A stretch of 64,000 nucleotides of DNA. Origin: Microplitis mediator. Its lineage: Eukaryota > Arthropoda > Insecta > Hymenoptera > Braconidae. The first letter of the stretch is position 1. Each line of letters starts with the position of its first letter. Below are positions 50,098-62,830 of this stretch, piece after piece. The stretch lies in assembly GCF_029852145.1 (NCBI RefSeq), contig NC_079970.1, positions 6,200,001 to 6,264,000 of the forward strand, in the 5' to 3' direction. A model generated the notes under the pieces. The model was not told the origin of the DNA, did no database searches, and saw only the letters and a program-made list of their open reading frames with translations. The position numbers and the translations under genes were made by a program.

Positions 50098-52068
50098 TTA
50101 AAATGGTCGATAATTATCAACAATTGGATTAAATTCCTTTTGGTGAGTTTCGTTGACAGCTAGAACGTAACCCCACAGTTTCATTGCAGTTGAACAGACA
50201 CGTTGAATTTCTTCAACTTCTGTAAAATTCATTTCATTACGCCAGTGAACAGGCGCCTTTTTTGAATCACGGAATGAACTGTAACTATCGCCTGAATTAT
50301 TTTTAGTATGTGTTTCCAAAAACTTTTCCACATTTGAATGAAAGTTCAGACCATAAAATTCAAACATTTCTTTCGCTTTATGCTGAGGATCGAGAGATAG
50401 ATCTTCATACCGTACGACTCTAGAAAATAAATTTATCAAATAGACGAATTAATAAAGGCTGCGAAAATGATTTTTGAATAAAATTCTTCTAATCTTTTGA
50501 ATGTCTTACTTGAAAGTATGTGGATATTTTTTTGTAAGCTTGACGGCGACATTATAATCTGATACCATATCGTTACACAGAATTTCTGGATCTGAGCTAT
50601 CAGGAGATAGTTGACACCATTCAAGTCGCTTACGCGATTGCATGGTTGCTCTTGGATCTCTTATTAATAAAATCATGCGGACTCCCAGACTACAATAGAA
50701 AATATTAAATAATTAATGAATAATCTCATAGATATACAACTGGATAATAATTAAATAGATTACTTTTCATCATCCAGTAACAACTGAGCATATTTCAATG
50801 GCAACCGATTGATTTTCATCATATGAATTGGGTGCACCCGACAAAACTTTGTCAGAAACACTGGATCCAAGCATAAATCTCTTTGATCCTTACAGTGTTG
50901 CCATAAAACTTCATTCATACTAAAAGCCAAAGGTTCATTTTTCGAATACTCGAGATAGTTTCCTACAAACACAATCACAAATAATCATTATACTTCTGAC
51001 ATTCATCTATAATGCAGTAGAAAAGCTGTCAAAACGTTCATTATTATATATAACGTTATCACATGTTTATACGTTTGAGTAGAAATTTAAAAGTATTAAT
51101 CGCACATCAACTGAAATTACGTCATATAAAAACGAAAATTTTAACTCACGTAATTTATCGAATTCACAGTTTAAAAAGGCATTTATATTTTTAATGGCAA
51201 CGTCAACTAAGCGATGACCTCGTATGCGTATATCACCAAAGTCCTGCAATATTTCGGCGTGAAAAAATGTTGCGGGATGTGAATTAATAATGGCACTAGT
51301 AAAAGAACTTCCGGTTCGTACGCCAGCAACAAGAATATTTCTCATTGGCCTTCCACCTCTTTCCATCAACAAATCATCAAGATTGCTAAAGAAATAAAAA
51401 AGAAAAACATGACGTCTTTATTTTTAAATATCATAACTATATAGTAAAATAAAATCTATGTAATACCTTATATTGCGACTAAATTTTCCATTAGGAAACT
51501 CGTAATTCTCCATTTCATGTTCGATGTCACGTCGTCGCTGATTAACGATATTCTGAATCTTTATCAAACGATTTTCATCCTTTGAAAAGAAAATTAATCA
51601 ATTTAATACTTTATTTGAAAAATATTTTGTCACATACAGTAATACAACACAATTAATTGCATTATTATGCGTTAAATATAAATTTTGAATACTGATACTA
51701 AGGAAGTTATGCAGAGCAGCTGATAATTATTCTCGATAAATGGATTTTGAAATCACTTGATATTTCACGAGTTTCTTGTATGACAGACTATAATTTTTTT
51801 TTTTTTTTTATTATTTTAAATATCTACAGAAAATGACGATAAATTCTTTACTCACTGATATAATTGGCTGTGACTGGTACTCAATAATTCTATTACGAGT
51901 ATCAAAAACCACTACACAAAAGCAAAACAACATAAGAACAAAGAGAACAAAACCTATTCCTCTGGGTATTGTATTTGCTGTAAATAAATGGTGAAAATTA
52001 TTAAAATGAATATTAATTTTAGCCCATTACATTCACATTCACTTACATATGAACCTCTTTATCGTCAT
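50098..52068 (-). CDS. Carbohydrate (GlcNAc-6-O-type) sulfotransferase, intact copy (7 exons)
   Basis: Minus-strand exons are 52068-52047, 51977-51856, 51579-51467, 51385-51150, 50962-50764, 50689-50510 and 50419-50098. The frame is continuous for 397 aa. It is a type II membrane protein: a short cytosolic tail, then one hydrophobic segment at about residues 14-32. The 5'-phosphosulfate-binding loop is VAGVRTGSSF (105-114) and the 3'-phosphate-binding motif is RDPRATMQSR (241-250). RYEDL (294-298) is the conserved late motif. Expected role: a Golgi enzyme transferring sulfate from PAPS to a sugar on glycans (CHST family); the acceptor cannot be told from sequence. A TCAGT initiator (minus strand, 52176-52172) about 106 nt before the ATG is conserved in the neighbouring copy. 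It is the only undamaged member of the cluster. Confidence 0.93.
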
Positions 52069-52171
52069 TTTATTCCACGTTATTTTACTACCGATCCAAA
52101 TAATGAAATAATTTATTTAAAATGAAATATTAAAGCTATAAATCGTATCGTTCTGTTCAAGGTACGCACTA

Positions 52172-52176
52172 ACTGA
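52172..52176 (-). promoter_or_regulatory. Candidate initiator of the intact sulfotransferase
   Basis: TCAGT within GGTCAGTTAGTGCG lies about 106 nt upstream of the ATG at 52068. The equivalent TCAGTTAGT is kept 107 nt upstream of the ATG in the pseudogene copy (58557-58553). Conservation between copies supports, but does not prove, a transcription start. Confidence 0.4.
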
Positions 52177-52199
52177 CCGACACACCATTAATAGGCTTC

Positions 52200-53072
52200 C
52201 AAAAGATACCCAACGTTTATCTAAATTATAACTATTTAATTACTTAACTTGTTTACGAAATTTCAACCACAATGAATTGTACTTAGTGCTGCTAAGTACG
52301 TCTCGGGTCATTAAGTTATGATAAAAATTTAAAACCCCAACTTTTATTCTCGATTATTGTTATTACACATACATTTTATTTCCTCTATGAATAATCACTG
52401 TTGTCGTTACTTATATGTTGTTCTTCTTTAATTTATATCCCCTTAATTATTAATCCTATTTATTTACTGACAATATAACTTTGAATAAATATAGAAAACA
52501 CACAATATAAGAAAAATAGATTAAAATGATAGAATGATTACTGAAAAAATTTTTATTATCAATAATGCCAGTTAATATACAGTTATATAAAAATTTTTAC
52601 AAACAATATATTCCATTAAGTACAGACAAATTAATAAAATCTTTATGTTATTTTTTACAATTATGATTAAACAATTTCGCCAAAATGTAGATTTGAAAAG
52701 AAATTGCTGACAATTGTTATCAATTAGGAGTTAATAAATTCCTGCCTACAAAATTTGAGGTCCGAATTATAAAAATGACATGAAGGTTTTAATGAAATTT
52801 ATTTTTTAAATTTCGTTCAACTCCTAATTGATAACGACTGTAAGTAATTTTTTTTTATGTACAGCATATCGTTAATGACAGTCAACTTTTCTGTATTAAG
52901 AGACGTAATAATAATAATATCCAATAGTTCTCTTCTTTTTTGTGAAATTCGCTATTTAAATTTACTGGCGATTCTAATTCTAAAAGCAACTAACAATAAG
53001 TATCGATATCAATTATTTGTTTATTACTTAATAATTTCATTTTATTTTAATTATTATGATGATTTAAACATA
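52200..53072. other. 5' flank of the intact sulfotransferase, duplicated unit
   Basis: Patches match the 5' flank of the second copy: TAAGTACGTCTCGGGTCATT against 58670-58690, and TATTATGATGATTTAAACA against about 59183-59201. No gene is seen. Confidence 0.5.
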
Positions 53073-53355
53073 CACAGTAAAAAATATTGTGTATTTGTGT
53101 CGAAAACGGTTTGTGTTAAACTAACACAAAGTTTGTGTCACTCATTGTAACATAAAAAATGTGTTATACACTCTTTATTAACACATTTTGTGTGTTACTG
53201 TGGAATTTTTGCGCCCTCTTGTGGCGATATTTCAACATAATCTTTGTGTTAAAAAAGGGTTACACAAAGTTTGTGTCGAAATTTCAACACAAATTTTGTG
53301 TCAACCGTTTTTAACACACAAACTGTGTTGATTTTACACAATATTTTTTACTGTG
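53073..53355. mobile_element. 283-bp element with perfect 20-bp TIRs
   Basis: CACAGTAAAAAATATTGTGT and its exact inverse end the element, with TA on both sides. The interior repeats TTTGTGT/ACACAAA words. It interrupts flanking sequence shared with the second sulfotransferase copy, so it inserted after duplication. Confidence 0.9.
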
Positions 53356-53449
53356 TACGCGCATCAATAATTTGTACTTATTATTAATTGTTGCCATTAC
53401 CGATGCGTCAAGAATTTTATCATCAGTTTTGTTTATTACGAAATTGAGT

Positions 53450-54045
53450 AATTTTACACACCTCAAGCGCGAAAGCGCTGGTGTGCTTTATGATCGCTCT
53501 AAATTTTTAAAAATTTAATCATTCTCTTCGAGCTCGAAAATACGTTTGTATGCTGTTGTTTTCGAAAAAGAACGTTTTTTACCATTTTTTCTTCAACGAT
53601 ATCTCTCAAACGAATTAACCAATTGGGACGGTTGAGGTGGCAATCGACGCGTTTTATCAAGTTCTAAAGCTGATCGAATTTTGAAATTGATTTATCGAGT
53701 CGATTTTGAGATATTTCAAAAAAACTAAAAAAAAAAATTTTTTAATTCTTTCGACAACGGTTTCTCTTGAACGAATAAAGCGATTTTAATGGTTGAGGTG
53801 GTATTCGACGCGGCTTATAAAGCTCTAGAGCCCAGTCCATTTTGAAATCAATCCATCGAGCACATTAAAAGTTATCCAAAAAAAACATTTTTGAAAAAAC
53901 TTTATTTTTGGAATATCACGGAACGAGCCCTACCGATCAAGCTCAATTTTCTTTCAGCTTCAAGGTATTGACAAGCCGCGTCGAATGACACCTTAAAGTT
54001 CAAAATCGGTTCATCCGTTCAAAAGATACAGGTATTTACATACAC
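53450..54045. repeat. Dispersed-type repeat, non-coding
   Basis: It starts with a hairpin (CACACC...GGTGTG around CAAGCGCGAAAGCGCT). It contains two diverged copies of a GGTTGAGGTGG...TCGACGCG block (about 53625 and 53790). No reading frame of note. Confidence 0.45.
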
Positions 54046-55387
54046 AGAAGAAAAGGTTGACTTGGCCCAAGATAATTTTTGCCTTCATTTTTTTTCTCTT
54101 GGGCTGAGTAATTGGGTTTTTTTAATCCGAGAACATTTTCTTCGACTAATATTATAAAAATATTGTGTCAAGAATAAATAAATTTTAATTCAAGTTAAAT
54201 AATCTTGATTCAAGAATAATTATTTTAAATCAAATTTATTTTGTTTCCAACCAAGTAAAAAAAACTATCAAAACAAGATACTTTTCTGTCTTGGTTGGTG
54301 AGTATAGTAAATTGTCACAATATATATCAACATCTCAAACCAAGAACTTTTTTTGCGTGGCAGAAGAACATTTACTGTCAGTTTGAGAAAACTACATTAT
54401 CGACTCAAGACAACGGTCTATTGTAATGAGAAAATTTTAATTTTGATTTAAATAAATTATAATCTTAACTTAATAAAATAACTTTTCTTGAATCATGCAA
54501 ATATTTACTTCACGGAAGACATAAAATTCTCCCATTGATGATTTTTTTTTCTTGACTTAAAAAAAATGTAGTCTCGATTCAAGAAAATAAATGACTCTAC
54601 TTGAAAAAATATATCGTCCTATATTTTTGAGTGAATTTAACCTAGTATAAATATTAAATGTTGTGAAGCAGGAAATTATATGTGTACATTCAGAATATCA
54701 CGATACAGCAGTAGAGGGGATAAGAAATAAACATCCTCGATTAATGGTTTATGAATAACGTAAGAAAAAATAAATGGTTTGCTATGGTAGGAATCGAACC
54801 CAGACCGATTCGGCATCACGCGAGAGCTTTACCAGTTATGCTATCCGATCATTCCCTGAAAATTCGTTTACTTTACCTATATCCAGTAAGCACACTGTAC
54901 AATGTAGAGTCTACACTACCGCCACTTTAGTATAGTACAGTTAGCTTTCCCAAGAGAATTTTTGCGTTGGGCCGTGAACGCAGTTGCTGTTGGTTCAAAC
55001 GTCTACGCTCACTCGCCGCAACACAACAAAATACTTGAACCAAGATATTTCTTACCATTGAGTCGAGTACTTTTAATTCTTGACTCGAGTCACAAATTAT
55101 CTTGATTCAAAATATATTATTCTTAAACAAAGTATATTTTACTTTTCGGACAATTGATTATATATTGGAGCAAAATATTTAATTTTCTCACTTTAAGAAA
55201 ATATTTCTTACTTCAAGAAACATATATTATATCGGTTGAATAAAAAAAAAATCTTATGCCAAGATGACTAAATTTAAGAAAATTTTATTCTTGAACCAAG
55301 AAAATTTTCGTTTTCATTCAAAATTGCAAAAAATATTCTTGCGGCAAGAAAAAATTTCTTGCGCCAAGATATCCTTTTTTTCTGTGT
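54046..55387. mobile_element. Large CACAGAAGAAAAGG TIR element with a tRNA-like insert
   Basis: CACAGAAGAAAAGG at the left and the inverted CCTTTTTTTCTGTG at the right, with TA outside, bound a CAAGAAAATA-word interior. The centre, about 54650-55020, is GC-richer and holds a tRNA-like block at 54781-54853. Confidence 0.55.
54781..54853 (-). other. tRNA-like segment (degenerate)
   Basis: The minus strand has TAGCATAACTGGTAAAGC (A-box-like) and GGTTCGATTCC (B box) about 35 nt apart. The acceptor stem does not pair, so it is a tRNA-derived relic rather than a gene. Confidence 0.5.
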
Positions 55388-55575
55388 ACGTACGTACGTA
55401 CATACATACATACATACATACACTCGGACATCATTCTGAAAATAGTCAGAATAGCTTCCTAGGACCTCAAAACGTCGACATCTGATGAAAATTCGATTTT
55501 TGTAAATCGGACCGAAACCAATAACTTCCCGAATTTTTGAAAATTTACAATTTTCTTAGCGGGAAGTTAAAAATA
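55388..55575. repeat. Microsatellite-associated repeat with ATTCGGGAAGTT arms
   Basis: An (ACGT/ACAT)n run is followed by a conserved block ending ACTTCCCGAATTTTTGAAAA and GCGGGAAGTTAA. The same block occurs inverted at 61504-61650 next to the (GT)n tract. Confidence 0.65.
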
Positions 55576-55854
55576 AAAGTTATGAATGTAATATGCCTTT
55601 TTGACATCTGTTCTCGCGGTATGTAGAACTGAAGTCACATTATGTCTTAAAATGGTCGATAATTATCAACAATTGGATTAAATTCCTTTTGGTGAGTTTC
55701 GTTGACAGCTAAAACGTACCCCCATAGTTTCATTGCAGTTGAACAAACACGTTGAATTTCTTCAACTTCTGTAAAATTCATTTCATTACGCCATTGAACA
55801 GGCGCCTTTTTTGAATCCCGGAATGAACTGAAATTATCGCCTGAATTATTTTTT

Positions 55855-56456
55855 TTATAACTGCTGCCTTTAAAGTTCAATATTCGAGCGTCGTGTGGCG
55901 CGAGTAAAATAGGTCTTTCTCTCGATAGCTCGACGAAACTATAGAACGATGTCGAAAAATCAGCTGTTGGACTTTTCAGCATGATTTTACTGTGCTGAAA
56001 AGTAATTGCCTATAGGAAATGTATACAAATTACCTAGCAACCGTCGTTCACTCGAGTTAGAAAAAGATAGTGATACTTTTTTCTCCATATACTCCTACTG
56101 TCGCATTTATCCTGAAATTCGCACATGCGCAAATAGAAAGACGACAATTGGAAACCTGCATAGTGATCATATGTTTCTTATTCTTATTGAATATCATAAC
56201 TTGTGTGTTTGTATTGTGAAAATAATATTATTATCATATTATTAATCGTTCAATAAAAATTTTCACATTATTAAAAACAGTCAGAGATTTTAATTAATAA
56301 AATTAATAAACTAATTAATAGAATTCAATTGAAAAATAAAACATGAATAGATTGTTATTATTTACACTTGTACAATTGTTTATATTTAGAAGGTAATTTT
56401 TTATTCTCTAAATGATTGAATTCCTCTCGATTAAACTTTAAAGGCAGTCGTTATAA
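55855..56456. mobile_element. About 600-bp TIR element inserted in sulfotransferase pseudogene exon 7
   Basis: TTATAACTGCTGCCTTTAAA and the inverted AACTTTAAAGGCAGTCGTTA ends. No open frame of note. Confidence 0.75.
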
Positions 56457-56465
56457 AAAATATTG

Positions 56466-56695
56466 TTCGATACAAAGGATTAAAAAGAGGGATACGGTAT
56501 GCATGTATTGTCAACACTCGTCTAGGGATATGTTACATTCACAACGAGAACTCGTACCTACATCTCTCTCGCACTTGCTTCGCTCGTGCGAGAAAGATGT
56601 ATGTACTCGTTCTCGTTGAGAATGCGGCATAACCCAAGACTTGTGTCGCCAATCCAAGCATGCCGCAAACCCTCTTTTTAATCCTACGTATCGAA
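56466..56695. mobile_element. 230-bp foldback MITE with central hairpin
   Basis: TTCGATAC..AGGATTAAAAAG ends are inverted at the right. The centre (about 56537-56616) is a long imperfect palindrome around CTCTCGCAC/GTGCGAGAA. Confidence 0.8.
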
Positions 56696-58552
56696 AATAG
56701 CTATAGTATGTGTTTCCAAAAACTTTTTCACATTTGAATGAAAGTTCAGACCATAAAATTCAAACATTTCTTTCGCTTTATGCTGAGGATCGAGAGATAG
56801 ATCTTCATACACCGTACGACTCTAGAAAATAAATTTATCAAATAGATGAATTAATAATCGATGCAGAATTTAGAATTTTTTAAATGTCGTACTTGAAAGC
56901 ATGTGGATATTTTTTTTTAAGCTTGGCGGCGACTTTATAATCTGATACCATGTCGTTACACAGAACTTTTGGATCTGAGCAATCAGTAGAATTTTGACAC
57001 CATTCAAGTCGCCTACGCGATTGCATTGTTCCTCGTGGATCTCTTACTAATAAAATCATGCGAACTCCCAGGCTACGATCGAAAATATTGAATAATTGAT
57101 TAATAATCATATAGATATGTAACTAAAAATAATTAAATACATTACTATTCGTCCTCCAGTAACAATTGAGCATATTCCAGTGGTAGCGCATTTAGTTTCA
57201 TCGATTGAAATGGATATAGCTGACAAACTGCTGTTAAAAATACTGGATCCGAGCACAAATCTCTTTGATTTTTACAGTAGGACGATAATCCTTGATTTTT
57301 ATCGTAAACCCATGGCAACGATGCACCGAAATCTATAAAGTGTTCTACACACAATCGAATAATTATGTTCTTGATTTTTAAATTTATCTAACACAGTAGA
57401 ATTTCTTCCGAAATTTCCACTGTTCTAACGCTAAAAATATCTTATATATTTGAGCGAAAACTTTGAAATATTAGTCATATTGTAGCTACATTAGACGCCA
57501 CACATAAATAAGAATTTTAACTCACGCAATTTATTATATTCACAATTGAAAAATGCATGAATATTTTTAATTGCAGCATCTACTAACAGGGGACCTCGTA
57601 TCCGTATATCACCAAAGTCCTGCAGTGGTTCGGCATAATAAAAATTAGCTGGATGTGAATTAATAATGGCACTAGTAAAAGAACTTCCGGTTCTCCAGCC
57701 AGCAACAAGAACACTTCTCATTGGCCTTCCACCTCTTTTTATCAACAAATCATCAAGATTGCTACAGAAATAAAAAAGAAAAACATAACGCCTCAATTTT
57801 TAAATATCATAACTATATAGTAAAATAAAATCTATATAATATCTTATATTGCGACTAAATTTTCCATTGGGGAACTCGTAATTTTCCATTTCCTGTTCGA
57901 TGTCACGTCATCGCTGATCAACGATATTCTGAATCTTTGTCAAACGATTTCCTTCCTTTAAAAAAAAAATGGATCGATTTTATATTTTATTTGAGAAATT
58001 TTTTATCACATACAGTAATAGAATACAATTAATTGCATTACTATGCATTGAATATAAATTTTTAATATTGATCGTACGGAAATTTTGTAAAGCAACCGAT
58101 AACTATTCTCAATAAATAGATTTTGAAATCACTTGATATTGCACGATGTTTTTGTATGACAGAAAATAATTTATTTTTTTAATTATATTAAATATCTAAA
58201 TAAAATGACGATAAATTCTTCACTCACTGATATAATTGGCTGTGGCTGGTACTCAATAATTTTATTACGAGGATCAAAAACTAATACAAAGAAGCAAAAG
58301 AACATAAGAACAAAGAGAACAAAACCTATTCCTCTGGATATCGCAATTGCTGTAAATAAATTATGAAAATAATTTAAATAAATTACAATTAATGTTAATG
58401 AGCCGATTACATTCACTTTCACTTACATCTGAACTTTTCCGTTGTCATTTTATTCTACGTTACTCTACTGCAGATCCAAATAATGAAATAATTTATTTAA
58501 AATTAAATATCAAAGCTATGAATGGTGTTCGTTCTGTTTAAGGTACGTACTA

Positions 58553-58557
58553 ACTGA
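58553..58557 (-). promoter_or_regulatory. Relic initiator of the second sulfotransferase copy
   Basis: TCAGTTAGT sits 107 nt upstream of the relic ATG, matching the position in the intact copy. This indicates that the duplicated unit includes the promoter region. Confidence 0.35.
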
Positions 58558-58559
58558 TC

Positions 58560-60215
58560 GACAAACCATTAGGCTCCCTAAAAATAGCTAACGTTTATCT
58601 AAATTACAACTATTTAATTACTTTATTTGTTTACGAAATTCCAAACATAATAAATTGTACTTGGTACTGCTAAGTACACCTCGGGCCATTAAATCATTAT
58701 AGAAATTTTAAATAAAACTTGTAAGCCAACGTAGTGCTGATATACCGATAAATTTGTGATCTTAAATATTAAACAAATATTACAACAGTCAATAAAAAAT
58801 ATATTTTACAATAGGAACAGCTTTTCGAACGACAGTCTATCGATATTTTCCCCTCTACTAATGCTTTATAAAAAATAAACGGTGATAATAAATATATATT
58901 AAAATTAATACACAAATTAACATTATTTATTTATCCGAGCGTTGTTTCTGATAAAGTAAAGACAAAAATTCAACAATGTATTAAATCTTAAAGTCATATT
59001 CAAATATTGTAATAATAAAATGTTTTAAATTAAAATACCCAACAATCAGATTTAACAATTATTATTTTAATTTTCTTATTCACTGTACAAATTTTCTGGT
59101 GATTTTATTCTACAGACTGTTGACAACAACTATTCATATTAATTATTCATTTATTGTTAAATAATTTAATTTAAATTTACTTATTATGATGATTTAAACA
59201 TTTACATACACATTAATTATATATTTACATATGAAGATTTCTTCTTATCACCGCCATATATCAATAATTTTATTATCAGTTTTGTTTATTGCGATATTGA
59301 GTAATTTGTTTTATTTCAGAGCCCTCAAATTTAAATAAAAATCAATTTTACTCGAAATTAAAGTTATAAATATTTATTTATTTAAATCCCTCGGCAATTT
59401 TACAATAGAAATTACAAAAGTAATAAAGTCCAAAGTGTTATGCTAAAATAATAACAACTATGGTATCATATTAAATGCCCTTTTGATATATTTTCATGTG
59501 GTATATACAACTAAGGTCAAACTATGTAAATCGTTTATTTGAGAAACCCTATAAGTCAAGAAAACAAAATTTTTCAGGAAACACGAAAAACATTTTTTTG
59601 GAAAAACTTTACATTAAAATAATAAATTAATAATTGAATACAAAAATTTTAGCGTCTTTGAAAAAGATTTCAACAAGAAAAATTTAATTTTTTAACAGAA
59701 ACTACTTAAAAAAATCATTTAAAGTTGATTGACTTATGGGGCTTCTCAACCAAACGGAAAAAAAAGTTATAAAATCATTGTTTTTTTAAATGTTTCCACT
59801 CAAATCATTCATTACACTCACTGATAAAATGAAGTATTAAATATGTATTTGAACTCTGAAACTCAAAAATTACAAAAAATTATAATTAATTTGAAGATTA
59901 TAATTAGTCATATAACAGTCAACAATAAAACAACATTTGAAATAAATTTCCCAAAAAAGCGCGAATTTTAAATAAAAAAAAAAAAAAACGATTTCTGTAA
60001 AACTAAAACTGCATATGTTTATTTGAGTCATTGACTTATGGGGTTTCTCAATTAAATGAAATTGCTGTAAACACGTTAATTTCTTATTAAACGCTGATTT
60101 GATTCATATTTTGATTGATTTCTATGGAGGAACATCCAAAGAACCCAAAAATGCAAAAAACCTAATTTCGTAAAAAACATGACTTATGGGGTTTCTCGAA
60201 TAAACGATTCACGTA
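58560..60215. other. Spacer between sulfotransferase copies two and three
   Basis: The part nearest copy two shares 5'-flank sequence with the intact gene. From about 59480 there is a different AT-rich stretch with three ACTTATGGGG(C/T)TTCTC motifs (59731, 60030, 60181) and GGGTTTCTC-like relatives. No gene is seen. Confidence 0.45.
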
Positions 60216-61405
60216 TTAAAATGGTCGATAATTATCAACAATTGGGTTAAATTCCTTTTGGTGAGTTTCGTTGACAGCTAGAACGTACCCCCACAGTTTC
60301 ATTGCAGTTGAACAGGCACGTTGAATTTCTTCAACTTCTGTAAAATTCAAATCATTCCGCCAGTGAATAGGCGCCCTTTTTAAATCACGGAACGAACTGT
60401 AACTATTGCCTGAAGTATTTATAGTATGTGTTTCCAAAAACTTTTCCACATTCGAATGAAAGTTCAGACCATAAAATTCAAACATTTCTTTCGCTTTATG
60501 CTGAAGGATGCAAAAATTATAATTTTTCAAATGTCGTACTTGAAAGTATGTGGATATTTTTTTTTAAGCTCGACGGCAACTTTATGATCTGATACCATAT
60601 CGTTACACAGAACTTGTGGATCTGAGCAATCAGTAGAATATTGACACCATTCAAGTCGTCCACGCGATTGCATGATTCCTCGTGGATCTCTCACTAATAA
60701 AATCATGCGGGCTCCCAGGCTAGAATTAAAAGTATTCGAAAATTAATTAATACTTATATTCATATAGAATTGCATAATAATTAAAAAGATTACTGCTTGT
60801 CCTCCAGTAACAATTGAGCAGATTCTAATGGCAGCCGAGTAAATTTCATCTGTTGTAAAGGATACAACCGACAAACTGCAGTTAAAAATATTGGATCCGA
60901 GCATAAGTCTCTTTGATTAACACAATGCGGCCACAAACCTTGATTGTCATTGTAAACCCATTGGTCGGGTTTGACGAAATCTATAAGGTGTTCTACGCAC
61001 AATCGTGCAATTATGTTATTTCTTTTTCAAATTCGCCTCTCAGTTAATCTGCTACCAAAATTTTCATAAATTAACGTTAAATAATTGTCATTTATTCAAA
61101 TGAAAACTGTAAATTATAATCATACGTCAGCCGAAAGAACGTCACATGAAGAGATAAATTTCAACTTACGTAATTTATCAAATTTACAATTAAAAAATGT
61201 ATAAATATTTTTAATTGCAGCATTAACTAATAGGGGACCTCGAATGCGCACATGACTAAAGTCCTGCAGTGGTTCGTCTAAATAAAAATTAGCAGGATGT
61301 GAATTAATAATGGCACTAGTAAAAGAACTTCCGGTTCTCCAGCCAGCAATAAGAACACTTCTCATTGGTCGACCGCCTTTTTCCATTAATAAGTCATCAA
61401 GATTG
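60216..61405 (-). pseudogene. Carbohydrate sulfotransferase third copy, 5'-incomplete and frame-broken
   Basis: Exons equivalent to exons 4-7 are present: 61405-61170 (SNLDDLL, AGWRTGSSF), 60992-60794, 60719-60540 (RDPRGIMQSR) and 60500-60216. Exons 4-6 have exactly the lengths of the intact gene (236, 199, 180 nt). Exon 7 has lost its first 37 nt, including the RYEDL motif, together with most of intron 6. What remains between exons 6 and 7 is a 39-bp GT-AG stretch. Splicing it out shifts the frame into an early stop, and retaining it gives TGA within five codons. Exons 1-3 are not found upstream: homology ends near 61480, right where the exon 3 donor should be. They could lie beyond 64000 if a large insertion intervenes. 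Confidence 0.82.
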
Positions 61406-61644
61406 CTAAATAAATAAACAAAATACATGACGCCACAACTTATAAATCTTATTATCATAAATTAGAATATATCTATATTAGGGTGCTTCATTTCGGAGCC
61501 AGATTTTTAACTTCCCGCTGAGAAAATCGATGATTTTCAAAAAATTCGGGAAGTTATTGATTTCACCCCGATTTTCAAAAACCGGGTTTTCATCATGTCG
61601 ACATTTGAAGGTGCTAGGATGCTATTCTGACATTTTCAGGGCGA

Positions 61645-62604
<960 letters not shown>

Positions 62605-62830
62605 CCCGGGTCAAAAATAAAACTTGATTCAAGCTCGCTTCACCTTATTTTCTTTCGAAGTGATCGATTTGCCGACGATTTTTCGATAAGATCTCGACTT
62701 TTTCGACTTAAATTAAATTTTTTTCAACTTTTTGAACTTTTTTCATCATAGTTGCAACTTACTTCAACTTATTCATATTTTTTCATCTTAGTTTCAACTT
62801 ATTTCAACTTATTCATATTTTTTTATCATA

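Larger units (their letters stand above)
55647..58448 (-). pseudogene. Carbohydrate sulfotransferase pseudogene, second copy (all 7 exons, multiple lesions)
   Basis: All seven exons of the intact neighbour are recognisable: 58448-58427, 58349-58228, 57955-57843, 57761-57526, 57344-57146, 57072-56893 and a split exon 7 (56821 to about 56703, then about 55852-55647). Four independent lesions are visible: CGA to TGA in exon 3 (57910-57908); the exon 3 donor changed from GT to AT (57842-57841); a 2-bp insertion early in exon 7 near 56810 that shifts the frame into a nearby stop; and roughly 850 bp of two adjacent TIR elements inserted in exon 7. The PAPS motifs (AGWRTGSSF, RDPRGTMQSR) survive, so loss is fairly recent or some domains were constrained. 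Exons 1-2 still encode a type II anchor. It could be transcribed but cannot give a full-length enzyme. Confidence 0.9.

Noticed and set aside
54781..54853. Functional tRNA gene
   Set aside because: A and B boxes are present but the acceptor stem does not pair and the anticodon arm is irregular.
55647..55982. ORF beginning MLKSPTADF as a separate small gene
   Set aside because: Its first half is transposon sequence and its second half is the tail of a sulfotransferase pseudogene exon.
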